Assembly (NCBI RefSeq): GCF_001267535.1
Contig: NZ_JRXE01000030.1
Location: 31,298-67,011 of the forward strand
From: Winslowiella iniecta
Lineage (GTDB): Bacteria > Pseudomonadota > Gammaproteobacteria > Enterobacterales > Enterobacteriaceae
Length of the DNA: 35,714 nucleotides
Reading direction: 5' to 3'
A program made the translations under genes and the position numbers. Position 1 is the stretch's first letter; every line of letters begins with the position of its first letter. Below are positions 19,401-27,326 of the stretch, piece by piece. The notes below the pieces were generated by a model that was not told the origin of the DNA, did not search any database, and saw nothing but the letters and a program-made list of their open reading frames with translations.

Positions 19401-20840
19401 CTAACGCGCCATCAGGTCATAAATTCCCGGCGTGCTGTCCTGCAATGCCATCGGCGGCGACAGTTTCAGGGTGATCCAGTTGGATGTCACGCGCTGCTGC
19501 TTGCTGTCTTCCAGCGTCACCGACAGCCGGTACTCATTGCGGGCATCCGGCGAACTGTCCCACTGCGGCATAATAATCGTCCAGCCTTGCGGATCACTGT
19601 TATTGGCCGGTGGCGTCAGGCTCAGCGCCTGGGTATCGCCCTGCCAGCTGACTTTACTGATGCTGTTGGCGGCGCGGATTTGCAGTTTCAGCGGCAGCGT
19701 TTCCCCAGGCTGCACCTGCCACGGCGGGGTCGCGAGAAATACCGACAATGTTTTACGCTGACGGAACTCCAGTACCGGCGCATTATTGCGCTCGACGGTA
19801 TCGTAGCGGCTGCCGCGCAGGGAGCGCGCTTCGGCCACGTTATCGGCCGACAGCTGCTTGCTCAGCGCCACACCAAGGCGATAATTCACCTTCATGCCAA
19901 ACTGATCCTGCGACTCACCGCCCTCGCCCTCTTTATGCGAAGCGGTGAAACTCAGCAGCGGCACCGGGGTGTAATTAACGCCGACTTTTACTGCCACCGG
20001 GTTACGATAACGGTTGCCGCTGTTAAACAGATCGACGTTATCGCCGAGATACTGCTCATAAGTCAGCGACACGCCGAGCTGGCGGTAAAATGGCAGATAG
20101 CCCTGGGTGGTAATATCATAACCCCGCGCCAGCCGCGTTTGTGAGCTGCTGCTGTCGTCGCGCCAGCCGGAGAGCGGATGGTAGTAGTTAGCGGATAACC
20201 GCAGGAAATCACCCCAGGCCTCAGTGCCAACACCCGCACGCTGTAAACCGCTGTCAAACTGGCGATCGACAAAAGCGTTGTAGCCCAGCAGCCAGTTACC
20301 GGCAAACCAGCGCTGGCCTAAACCGGCATTGCCAACCGTACTGTTATCGGTTTCCGTCACGCCGACCTGGGTAAAGGTTAAATACTGGTATTTATCCTGC
20401 CAGGGCGTCAGCAACTGCGCGCTACTGCCGTTAAAATTGCCTTCCATATCGACCTGCAACGCTAAGTTGGCTGTGCCATACGGTGAAAGCAGGCTCTGGC
20501 CCCGATCGACAACCCGTTCTGCCAGCTCATCACGGAAGTGGTTAAATGCCCACTCGCCCGCCTGCTTGCGGAACGGATCGTCGGTGGTACTGTCCATGCT
20601 GGCCTGACCAATATCTTTGGCGACGGTGGCTAATTGGGTGGCGAAGGCGTCACCGCTGGCGCTGCCGTTGCCCAGTTCGGGCAGGCTGCTTTGCATCTCA
20701 CTGAAACGCGAGGGATTCTCGAAAGGGTATTCGGCGACCTGCGTGTCGGTTTGCAGCGCGCGGGCTTCAGACACGGACAGGCCGATGCCGGAGAACATCA
20801 GGAGTACGGAGAGCCATTTTTTGCACTGCAGTATCAACAT
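19401..20840 (-). CDS. YchO-like inverse autotransporter (intimin/invasin family, short form)
   Basis: This outer-membrane protein has 479 residues counted from ATG 20840. A GTG three bases earlier is possible, but GGTAG at 20850-20854 fits the ATG. The N-terminal signal peptide runs to about SEARA. The intimin-type beta-barrel spans roughly 95-340: RWFAGNWLLGYNAFVDRQ, GTEAWGDFLRLSANYYHPLSGW, NPVAVKVGVNYTPVPL. The ARSLRGSRYDTVERNN linker plugs the barrel. A single Ig-like domain follows (about 365-470). It lacks the long repeat adhesin arm of invasins and matches E. coli YchO in layout. A role in adhesion or envelope biology is family-level inference. Confidence 0.88.
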   Translation of the reverse strand: MLILQCKKWLSVLLMFSGIGLSVSEARALQTDTQVAEYPFENPSRFSEMQSSLPELGNGSASGDAFATQLATVAKDIGQASMDSTTDDPFRKQAGEWAFNHFRDELAERVVDRGQSLLSPYGTANLALQVDMEGNFNGSSAQLLTPWQDKYQYLTFTQVGVTETDNSTVGNAGLGQRWFAGNWLLGYNAFVDRQFDSGLQRAGVGTEAWGDFLRLSANYYHPLSGWRDDSSSSQTRLARGYDITTQGYLPFYRQLGVSLTYEQYLGDNVDLFNSGNRYRNPVAVKVGVNYTPVPLLSFTASHKEGEGGESQDQFGMKVNYRLGVALSKQLSADNVAEARSLRGSRYDTVERNNAPVLEFRQRKTLSVFLATPPWQVQPGETLPLKLQIRAANSISKVSWQGDTQALSLTPPANNSDPQGWTIIMPQWDSSPDARNEYRLSVTLEDSKQQRVTSNWITLKLSPPMALQDSTPGIYDLMAR

Positions 20841-20961
20841 CACATCTACCGTTTAGTCTTGCCGCTGGCCGATTTATGACGGCGCTCACGGAGTTGACAT
20901 AAAAAAGTAGACTTTAGTTTAACATACTGTCTCGATCATATCGAAAATTCACCGCGTTAAA

Positions 20962-20985
20962 TGGGGCGGCGAGAACACCGCCCCA
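20962..20985 (-). terminator. Probable terminator of the SDR/ABC operon
   Basis: TGGGGCGG (20962-20969) and CCGCCCCA (20978-20985) form an 8-bp stem eight bases after the stop of the last operon gene on the minus strand. It is followed by TTTAAC, a weak T tract. Confidence 0.55.
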
Positions 20986-20992
20986 CCGATGA

Positions 20993-21790
20993 TTACGACA
21001 TAATCAAACCGCCATCGACATTGATGGTTTGCCCGGTGATATAGCGCGCATCCTCAGAGGCGAGAAACGCCACCAGCCCGGCAACATCCTGCGGTTGCCC
21101 GGCGCGCTTCAGTGGAATGCCTTCCACCCACTCTGCCATCAGCTCGCCTTTGCCGTAGCGTTTTTTCTCGTTACTCAAAATTTCGCCCCAGACACGGTCG
21201 TTATAGTCCCACATTTCGCTTTCAATAATGCCCGGACAAAAAGCATTGACGGTAATCTTCCACGGAGCCAGCTCCTGAGCCAGACTCTGGGTAATGCCAA
21301 TCACGCCCATCTTGCTGGCGGCATAGTGCGGGGTATAGATGAAACCCTGACGGCCCTGGCCTGATGAGGTATTGATCAGGCTGCCGCTCTGTTGCTTCAC
21401 CATATATTTCGCGGCTTCACGACAGCAAAGCCAGACGCCGGTGGTATTCACCGCGAGAATTTTGTCGAAATCCGCTTTCGGCATCTGGTCAAAGGTGTCG
21501 ATGGTGATCACCCCGGCGTTCTGAATCGACACATCAATGCTGCCAAATTTTTCCGCCGCCTGCTGATACAACGCCTGCACCTGCGCTTCATCGGTGACAT
21601 CCACCTGCAGCGCCAGCACCTCAACGCCGTACTGCTGTTGCAGCTTGTCGGCCGTTTCAAATACCCGCTCCGCATTGGATACCATCACCAGCCTGGCACC
21701 GTCCTGGGCAAAACGTTCGGCGATCCCGGCACCAATGCCGCGACAGGCACCGGTCACCACCACTGTTTTGCCGCTAAAATCACGCTTCAT
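20993..21790 (-). CDS. Short-chain dehydrogenase/reductase, sorbitol/galactitol dehydrogenase-like (SDR-B)
   Basis: The 265-residue classical SDR has nucleotide motif TGACRGIG (13-20), NAG (91-93), Asn115, and a Ser142/Ser143 - Tyr156 - Lys160 active site (HYAASK). It ends with the conserved PQDVAGLVAFLASEDARYITGQTINVDGG. Relatives oxidise polyols or reduce keto-sugars with NAD(P). Asp/Arg determinants of cofactor choice are not clear (Ser38-Asn39 follow beta-2). It is the last gene of the operon, 34 bases after the permease. The substrate is presumably the transported compound or its oxidation product; that is inferred from context. Confidence 0.85.
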   Translation of the reverse strand: MKRDFSGKTVVVTGACRGIGAGIAERFAQDGARLVMVSNAERVFETADKLQQQYGVEVLALQVDVTDEAQVQALYQQAAEKFGSIDVSIQNAGVITIDTFDQMPKADFDKILAVNTTGVWLCCREAAKYMVKQQSGSLINTSSGQGRQGFIYTPHYAASKMGVIGITQSLAQELAPWKITVNAFCPGIIESEMWDYNDRVWGEILSNEKKRYGKGELMAEWVEGIPLKRAGQPQDVAGLVAFLASEDARYITGQTINVDGGLIMS

Positions 21791-21824
21791 AGTCTGCTCC
21801 CGTTATTGATATCTGTTGCCCGTA

Positions 21825-22892
21825 TCAGCTATGGCTGACTTCAGAGAGGGGCGCGGCTGTCTGCTTTTTTTCATGGCGACGCATTAACACCACCTTGCTT
21901 TGTAAGCGTTGCTGGAACTGATCGATAACCACGGCGGTGACAATCACCAGACCTTTAATCACCATTTGCCAGAAGTCACTGACGCCCATCATCACCATGC
22001 CGTCAGCGAGGAACACGATCACAAAGGCACCAATAATCGAACCGGACACGCGTCCACGTCCGCCAGCCAGCGCAGTGCCGCCCAGAACCGTCGCGCCGAT
22101 AGCGTCCATCTCGAACATATTGCCGGTCATCGGGTGGGCGGTTTGCAGTTGCGATGCCACCACCAGCCCGACCAGCGCCGCGCACAGCCCGGAAAAACCG
22201 TAAACAAACACTTTCACTTTAATAATCGGCACCCCGGCGAGGCGTGCCGCCGACTCATTGCCACCGGTAGCGTAGATATAGCGACCTAACGGCGTTTTGC
22301 GCGTCAGGTACAGCCCCAGCAACAGAAAACCGAGCATCAGCCAGATTGGGATATAGACGCCCAACAGCGTGCCGGAGCCGAGCGTGGCAAAACCGGTATT
22401 ACCCAGTTGATCCATTCCCACCAGATTGGCGTAGGTACTGCCATCGTTAAACAGCAGCGCCGCACCACGTGCCACATACATTACCCCCAGCGTACAGATA
22501 AAGGGGGCGACGCCGAGGCGGGTAATCACCGTGCCGTTAATCAGGCCAATCACCACGCCAAATATCGCCACCACCAGAATCACTTCAGGGACATTCAGGA
22601 ACAGCACCTGACCGCCCCACAGCGGAATGCCGCTGGTTAACAACGCGCCCGCCACCATGCCGCAGATACCGGCGACGGCACCGACCGACAGGTCAATACC
22701 GCCGGTCAGAATCACCAGCGTCATACCAATCGCCAGCAGACCAGTAATCGCCACATGCTGGGTCATAATCAGCAAGTTAGAAGTAGTCAGAAAGTTAGGC
22801 ACCATTACGCTAAAGAAACCAATGACGATCAACAGCGCGATAAAGGTGCGAGCCTTAAGTAAGTACATGTACAGCATATATTTTTGATTCAT
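21825..22892 (-). CDS. Sugar ABC transporter permease, RbsC family
   Basis: The 355-residue integral membrane protein has 8-10 hydrophobic segments. The RbsC/XylH/YtfT-family signature LVILTGGIDLSVGAVAG is near residues 60-76. The cytoplasmic loop TVLGGTALAGGRGRVSGSIIGA, which contacts the ATPase, is near 269-290. It would form a homodimeric pore with the double ATPase encoded just upstream (20-base gap). GAGGA precedes the ATG. The substrate is not predictable from the permease. Confidence 0.92.
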   Translation of the reverse strand: MNQKYMLYMYLLKARTFIALLIVIGFFSVMVPNFLTTSNLLIMTQHVAITGLLAIGMTLVILTGGIDLSVGAVAGICGMVAGALLTSGIPLWGGQVLFLNVPEVILVVAIFGVVIGLINGTVITRLGVAPFICTLGVMYVARGAALLFNDGSTYANLVGMDQLGNTGFATLGSGTLLGVYIPIWLMLGFLLLGLYLTRKTPLGRYIYATGGNESAARLAGVPIIKVKVFVYGFSGLCAALVGLVVASQLQTAHPMTGNMFEMDAIGATVLGGTALAGGRGRVSGSIIGAFVIVFLADGMVMMGVSDFWQMVIKGLVIVTAVVIDQFQQRLQSKVVLMRRHEKKQTAAPLSEVSHS

Positions 22893-22912
22893 GGTGTTAT
22901 CCTCAGGCCCGC

Positions 22913-24463
22913 TCAGTCATGTGGCGTTGATGCGGCAATCAATATTTCGCGCGTGGCTTCGGCACGCGGTAAATCGGCGGTAATGCGGCCATCGGCCATC
23001 ACTAAAATACGGTCGGCCAGCGCCATCACTTCCTCCAGCTCCGAGGAAGAGAACATCACCGCCAGCCCCTGATGCGCCATACTGCCAATCAGGTGATAAA
23101 CATCGGTTTTCGCGCCAACATCGATACCGCGTGTCGGCTCATCGAGCAGCACCACCTCCGGCCCGGTCATCAACGCTTTTCCCAGCACCACTTTTTGCTG
23201 GTTGCCGCCGCTCAGTGACGTGATCGGCAATTCAGGATCGCTGACCTTAATCGCCAGCCGCTGAATCATATCGTTGACCCGACTATCCTCTTTTTGCGGC
23301 CGCAGCAGTGCCAGTGCGCGATGAAAAGCGCGCAGGCTGAGATCGGAAAGGGTCATATTGGTTTTGATCGACATCAGTTGCACCACGCCTTCGCCCTGTC
23401 GATCTTCTGGCACCAGCGCGAGGCCTTTTTTCAGCCGCTGCTGAAAATTAGCTTTCGCCAGCGACTGACCCTTTAACGTGACAGTACCGCTCTGGCAGCT
23501 CATCAGGCCGATCATGCCCTTAAACAGTTCGGTACGTCCGGCGCCCAGCAAGCCGTAAATCCCGACCACTTCTCCTTTACGCAGGTTAAAAGAGACGTCG
23601 TTAAGCTTGTAACCGCCGTTCTGATGCAGCGCGGTCAGCCCTTCGACGCTCAGCACCGTCTCGCCCTGTGGGGCCGGATGATAATCAAAGTGTTTTTTCT
23701 TATCCCCGACCATTTGTTCGATAATCCACGGCACGCTGGCGTCGCGTACTTCGCGCTCGCTGATAAAGCGCCCGTCGCGGAAAATAGTGATGTGATCGCC
23801 GATTTCCATCAGCTCTTCCAGCCGGTGGGAAATATAAATGATGGTCACGCCACGCCGCTTCAGCGCGGCAATCACGTTAAACAGTACCTTCACTTCCGAC
23901 TGACTGAGTGCCGAGGTGGGTTCATCCATAATCAGCACCCGGGTGTCTTTTGACAGCGCACGGGCAATTTCCACCAGTTGCTGATGGCCGATACCCAGTT
24001 CACCCAGCGAAGCGTAAGGATCGACATCCAGCTCCAGCCGTTCCAGTAGCGCCTTTGCCAGCTGGTACTGATACTTCTCATTGATACGGCCGCGCTGGAA
24101 AAACTCATTGCCGATAAAAATGTTGTCCATCACATTCATATTCGGGAACAGGTTCAGTTCCTGAAAGATAATACTGATGCCGTGCTTTTCCGCCTGCTGG
24201 GTTGAACCAAGGTTAACCGGGACGCCATCCAGTAAAATCTGACCGGATGAGGGCGTTTCCACGCCCGCCAGCAGCTTCATCATGGTGGATTTACCGGCAC
24301 CGTTCTCACCAATCAGCACATTAACTTTGTTGCGATAGACGCAGTAATTGACCTGATCGAGCGCGGTCACGCCGGGATACACGCGCGACACATTGCGCGT
24401 CTCAATAATCACCCCGGACGGTTCGCTGCGGCTCCCGGATTCTGCGGTTTGCCTCTGTGACAT
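22913..24463 (-). CDS. Sugar ABC transporter ATP-binding protein, RbsA/MglA family (two ATPase domains)
   Basis: The 516-residue tandem ATPase powers the sugar transporter. Domain 1 has Walker A GENGAGKST (about 53-61), Q-loop FQELNLFP, a divergent signature LGIGHQQLVEIARAL and Walker B VLIMDEPTSAL. Domain 2 has the degenerate Walker A GLLGAGRTE, signature LSGGNQQKVVLGKAL and LLDEPTRGIDVGAK. This pattern is normal for RbsA-type proteins. It lies 10 bases after the DUF2291 gene and 20 before the permease. Confidence 0.94.
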   Translation of the reverse strand: MSQRQTAESGSRSEPSGVIIETRNVSRVYPGVTALDQVNYCVYRNKVNVLIGENGAGKSTMMKLLAGVETPSSGQILLDGVPVNLGSTQQAEKHGISIIFQELNLFPNMNVMDNIFIGNEFFQRGRINEKYQYQLAKALLERLELDVDPYASLGELGIGHQQLVEIARALSKDTRVLIMDEPTSALSQSEVKVLFNVIAALKRRGVTIIYISHRLEELMEIGDHITIFRDGRFISEREVRDASVPWIIEQMVGDKKKHFDYHPAPQGETVLSVEGLTALHQNGGYKLNDVSFNLRKGEVVGIYGLLGAGRTELFKGMIGLMSCQSGTVTLKGQSLAKANFQQRLKKGLALVPEDRQGEGVVQLMSIKTNMTLSDLSLRAFHRALALLRPQKEDSRVNDMIQRLAIKVSDPELPITSLSGGNQQKVVLGKALMTGPEVVLLDEPTRGIDVGAKTDVYHLIGSMAHQGLAVMFSSSELEEVMALADRILVMADGRITADLPRAEATREILIAASTPHD

Positions 24464-24473
24464 AGCTGACTCC

Positions 24474-25085
24474 TTACTGGCGCGTCACGCGCGCGGGCGT
24501 GATATCCGGCACGGTTTGCGGTATGTCCCAGCTGCTAAAGACGCCAGCAACCTCAACCTTATCGCCCACTTTCGGTTGCAACCCTTTCAGTTGCTCAACG
24601 GCCTGATTGTTAATACCCCGCCCAAAGTCACCAAACAGCGCCTGGTCGTTGAAATCCTGATAGCTGGCACCTCTGTAAGCATCGCGCAACGCGGTACCGC
24701 GAATTACCGGCCCAATCTGCACCGGCACGCTGGCACCACTGCTGTCTTTGACCGTCATTTTTCCACTGCGCGAGCTGTTATTGACACTCTCCACCTGCCC
24801 CGTCACCCGCACCGCGAAGATGCAGGGGTTTTCCGCCTGGGCGCGGTAACCAAATTGCTGACAGGCCCGGTCAAAATCTTTCGCCGCCGCCAGGCTTTTC
24901 ATCAGTTGTTCAACGGGTTTCGCTTCACTGATAATCTGTGGCGCAATTTTCTGCTGATACAGTTGGGCAATATTCGCCATTTTGGGGTTGGGCGGATTTT
25001 TCAAATCGGCCAGCTCCTGCTGGGACACGATACGGCAGCCCCCCAGAGCCAGTGCGGCAATCGCCAGCCAGACACGTCCGGACAT
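24474..25085 (-). CDS. DUF2291 family periplasmic lipoprotein
   Basis: The 203-residue protein starts at ATG 25085, where AGGAG lies seven bases upstream. A longer frame to 25127 would add a non-hydrophobic extension and is rejected. MSGRVWLAIAALALGGC is a lipoprotein signal peptide with Cys17 as the lipidated residue; Arg follows it, so outer-membrane or periplasmic anchoring is likely. The rest (RIVSQQELADLKNPPNPKM, later GKMTVKDSSGASVPVQIGPVIRGTALRDA and GDFGRGINNQAVEQL) fits the uncharacterised DUF2291 family. The family is recurrently encoded with RbsABC-like transporters. Its function is unknown; an accessory to substrate capture is only a guess. Confidence 0.8.
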   Translation of the reverse strand: MSGRVWLAIAALALGGCRIVSQQELADLKNPPNPKMANIAQLYQQKIAPQIISEAKPVEQLMKSLAAAKDFDRACQQFGYRAQAENPCIFAVRVTGQVESVNNSSRSGKMTVKDSSGASVPVQIGPVIRGTALRDAYRGASYQDFNDQALFGDFGRGINNQAVEQLKGLQPKVGDKVEVAGVFSSWDIPQTVPDITPARVTRQ

Positions 25086-25129
25086 CGTTCTCTCCTCTGC
25101 GCCCGCAGCGCGGGCGCGACAGCACAACC

Positions 25130-26065
25130 TTAAGACTTAAAGTTAAAGTCCTGAACCTTACTGGCATTGTCCTGATCGATCAGGATGCCGCGAAACATCA
25201 CGCGTTGTTTCTCCGGTTTGATGCCTTTCTGGATAAAGTTATCGAGGTCAGTGACGCCCTGAGCGGCAATCGCCTGCGCCTGGAGCATAACCGTGGATTT
25301 CAGGGTGCCGGCTTTCACCGCATCACGCTCATCGTTACTGCCGTCAATGCCGACCACAATCACATCATTGCGTCCGGCGGCTTTCAGCGCGGCAATGGCT
25401 CCCAGCGCTACCGGACCGTTACCACAGATCACCCCTTTCACATCCGGGTGCGCTTGCAGAATACTGTCCATAATGCGCTTACCGTCTATCAGCGTGCCTT
25501 TGGCATCCTGTCTGGCGACGCTTTTCATCTCAGAATATTGATCGAGAACCTGATGGAAGGATTTCGAGCGCGTCACGCAGTTATTATCGGCAAGGTTACA
25601 GGTCAGCTCGGCATAACTGCCTTTCTCTCCCATTTTCTCGACAAACACATTGGCGACGTCGGAACCGGCCTGGAAGTTGTTGTGGGTGATCTGCACCAGC
25701 GCCACATCATCCACCGGAATTTCGCGGTTAATCAGCACCACCGGAATACCGGCGGCTTTGGCTTTTTTGATCGCCGCGACGCTGGCGGTGGAGTCGGCGT
25801 TATCCAGCACAATGCCCTGCACTTTCTTACCGATGGCGGCATCAATCAGTTCACTCTGCTTCTTCACATCTTCGCCGTGAGAAAGCACCGAGGTTTTGTA
25901 TCCCAGCTCTTGCGCTTTCAGGCTGGCACCTTTGGCTTCGGAGGCGTAATAAGGGTTATCCAGAGAGTTAACCAGGATCATGATGGTGCCCTTCTCGGCG
26001 GCAAATGCAGCCTGAGAGAAGCTGCAGGCGGTGGCTACGGCTAACAACAGTAAACGCTTTTTCAT
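25130..26065 (-). CDS. Periplasmic sugar-binding protein, RbsB-like
   Basis: The 311-residue protein has a Sec signal peptide (1-22, ending QAAFA before AEKG) and a type I periplasmic-binding fold (Peripla_BP_4). Segments such as MILVNSLDNPYYASEAKGA, GIVLDNADSTASVAAIKKAKAAGIPVVLINREI and VVGIDGSNDERDAVKAG match ribose-binding-like proteins. LTCNLADNNC contains two cysteines eight apart that could form a periplasmic disulfide, an extra not found in RbsB. It delivers substrate to the permease/ATPase encoded downstream. Substrate identity is unknown. Confidence 0.92.
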   Translation of the reverse strand: MKKRLLLLAVATACSFSQAAFAAEKGTIMILVNSLDNPYYASEAKGASLKAQELGYKTSVLSHGEDVKKQSELIDAAIGKKVQGIVLDNADSTASVAAIKKAKAAGIPVVLINREIPVDDVALVQITHNNFQAGSDVANVFVEKMGEKGSYAELTCNLADNNCVTRSKSFHQVLDQYSEMKSVARQDAKGTLIDGKRIMDSILQAHPDVKGVICGNGPVALGAIAALKAAGRNDVIVVGIDGSNDERDAVKAGTLKSTVMLQAQAIAAQGVTDLDNFIQKGIKPEKQRVMFRGILIDQDNASKVQDFNFKS

Positions 26066-26147
26066 AATGATGTTCTCGCAATATTGTTATGGTCAGAGTG
26101 CGTTGTTATGTACAGCTACAGAGGGTTTCCCTGGTGAGGACAAAGAT

Positions 26148-26945
26148 TTACCAAATCGTAAAACCGCCATCGATCATCAGATCGGCGCCGGTAATCATGT
26201 CGCTGCCGTTGCTGGCAAAAAACAGCACCGCTGCGGCTATCTCATCCGTATAGGCAAACCGGCCCAGCGGAATCAATTTTTTCATCGCTTCCCCTTTTTC
26301 GCCGCGCCAGGCTTTTTCGCCCATCGGCGTCAGCACTACGGTGGGCGACAGGGTGTTTACATTGATTTTGTGAGGCGCAAACTCTTTGGCCATCACTTTG
26401 GTCATGCCGAGCAGCCCGGCTTTCGCCGAGGTGTAGGCCACATGGTTATCGATAGCAATTGAGGCGGCCTGGGAGGCAATATTGATAATCTTTCCGCCTT
26501 TTCCAGCCTGAATCATGCGTTTTGCCGCGGCTTGCGAACAAAGGAACGGGCCGGTAAGGTTGACGGCGATCTGTTTTTGCCACTCGTCAAATGACGTCTC
26601 CAGTACCGGCTGTAACATCACATAACCGGCACAGTTAACCAGAATATCGATATGGCCATAGTGCTGTTCAACTTCGCTGAATGCGGCTTCCACCGAACCC
26701 GCATCGGTGACATCGCAGGCAACAAACTGCACGTTTTCCGCCGCAAACTGGGCCGCAATGCCCGCCACTTTCTCCTGTTCGAACGCCGGATAGAGCAGCG
26801 CCAGTCTGGCTCCCTTCTCCAGCAGCATCTGGTTACTGGCCATGGCGATACCACCTAATCCCCCGGTCACCACCGCCACTTTGCCGGTCAAATCCAGACG
26901 GGTATCCACGCCGTATCGCAAATTCACATCGTAATCACTACTCAT
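26148..26945 (-). CDS. Short-chain dehydrogenase/reductase (SDR-A), first gene of the operon
   Basis: The 265-residue SDR has an N-terminal extension (MSSDYDVNLRYGVDTRLDL) before the Rossmann fold. The glycine motif reads TGGLGGIA (27-34), so the last Gly of TGxxxGxG is Ala, a mild departure. The NAG motif is NCAG (104-107). Catalytic Asn129, Ser158, Tyr171 and Lys175 (YTSAK) are all present. It shares little identity with the SDR at the other end of the operon, so the two probably catalyse different steps. AAGGAG precedes the ATG. The substrate is unknown; polyol or keto-sugar is likely from context. Confidence 0.85.
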   Translation of the reverse strand: MSSDYDVNLRYGVDTRLDLTGKVAVVTGGLGGIAMASNQMLLEKGARLALLYPAFEQEKVAGIAAQFAAENVQFVACDVTDAGSVEAAFSEVEQHYGHIDILVNCAGYVMLQPVLETSFDEWQKQIAVNLTGPFLCSQAAAKRMIQAGKGGKIINIASQAASIAIDNHVAYTSAKAGLLGMTKVMAKEFAPHKINVNTLSPTVVLTPMGEKAWRGEKGEAMKKLIPLGRFAYTDEIAAAVLFFASNGSDMITGADLMIDGGFTIW

Positions 26946-27326
26946 CGCCTGACTCTCCTTACGAAACGGCGTGATTTCAGTTCAGCACGGCGAAATTCTC
27001 AGCAAAATAAAGCGCTTAAGTTTGCCACACCGTTAATTATTCGCCCCGACCATGACTTTCGAATAAAAATATACGCTATCGTTTGACGGCTTATTGTGGC
27101 ACGGATCAAAATTCAAACAAAAACTAACTGCTTAGCTAAGTAACTGATTTATTGGTAATGCACGGAAAGCGAAAATGGACTATATGGACAAAATGGCAGG
27201 AAACCTGTGGTAAATCAATTGCGTCACTTAAGATTAACTTTCGAACGAAAGTCATTGTTTGCTGCTATTTTCTCGCTTTCAATAACCGACGGCGTTAATA
27301 TTTATTGCCGTGTCTGAGGTTGAGCA
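26946..27326. promoter_or_regulatory. Divergent control region between the SDR/ABC operon and the DeoR gene
   Basis: These 381 bases hold the promoters of both units. Visible structures are the palindrome ACTTTCG-AA-CGAAAGT (27237-27252), a second ACTTTCGAA (27055-27063), a perfect CTTAGCTAAG palindrome (27131-27140), and three ATGG units at 9-bp spacing (27175-27198). No convincing -35/-10 pair was found; TATATT on the minus strand (27073-27068) next to the 27055 repeat is the best -10 candidate. Confidence 0.55.
27237..27252. promoter_or_regulatory. Candidate DeoR-family operator
   Basis: ACTTTCG (27237-27243) and CGAAAGT (27246-27252) are perfect arms around AA. TTCG/CGAA-containing palindromes resemble the operators of DeoR-family repressors such as GlpR. 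The left nine bases recur at 27055-27063, near the start of the divergent operon. Confidence 0.5.

Noticed and set aside
24431-25133. Plus-strand frames across the ABC ATPase/DUF2291 junction as a small antisense gene
   Set aside because: No ribosome binding site or family match, and the opposite strand is fully explained by the two operon genes and their lipoprotein signal.
24938-26044. Open frame of 368 codons opposite the DUF2291 and sugar-binding protein genes
   Set aside because: It spans two well-supported genes and their junction on the other strand and shows no protein family features.
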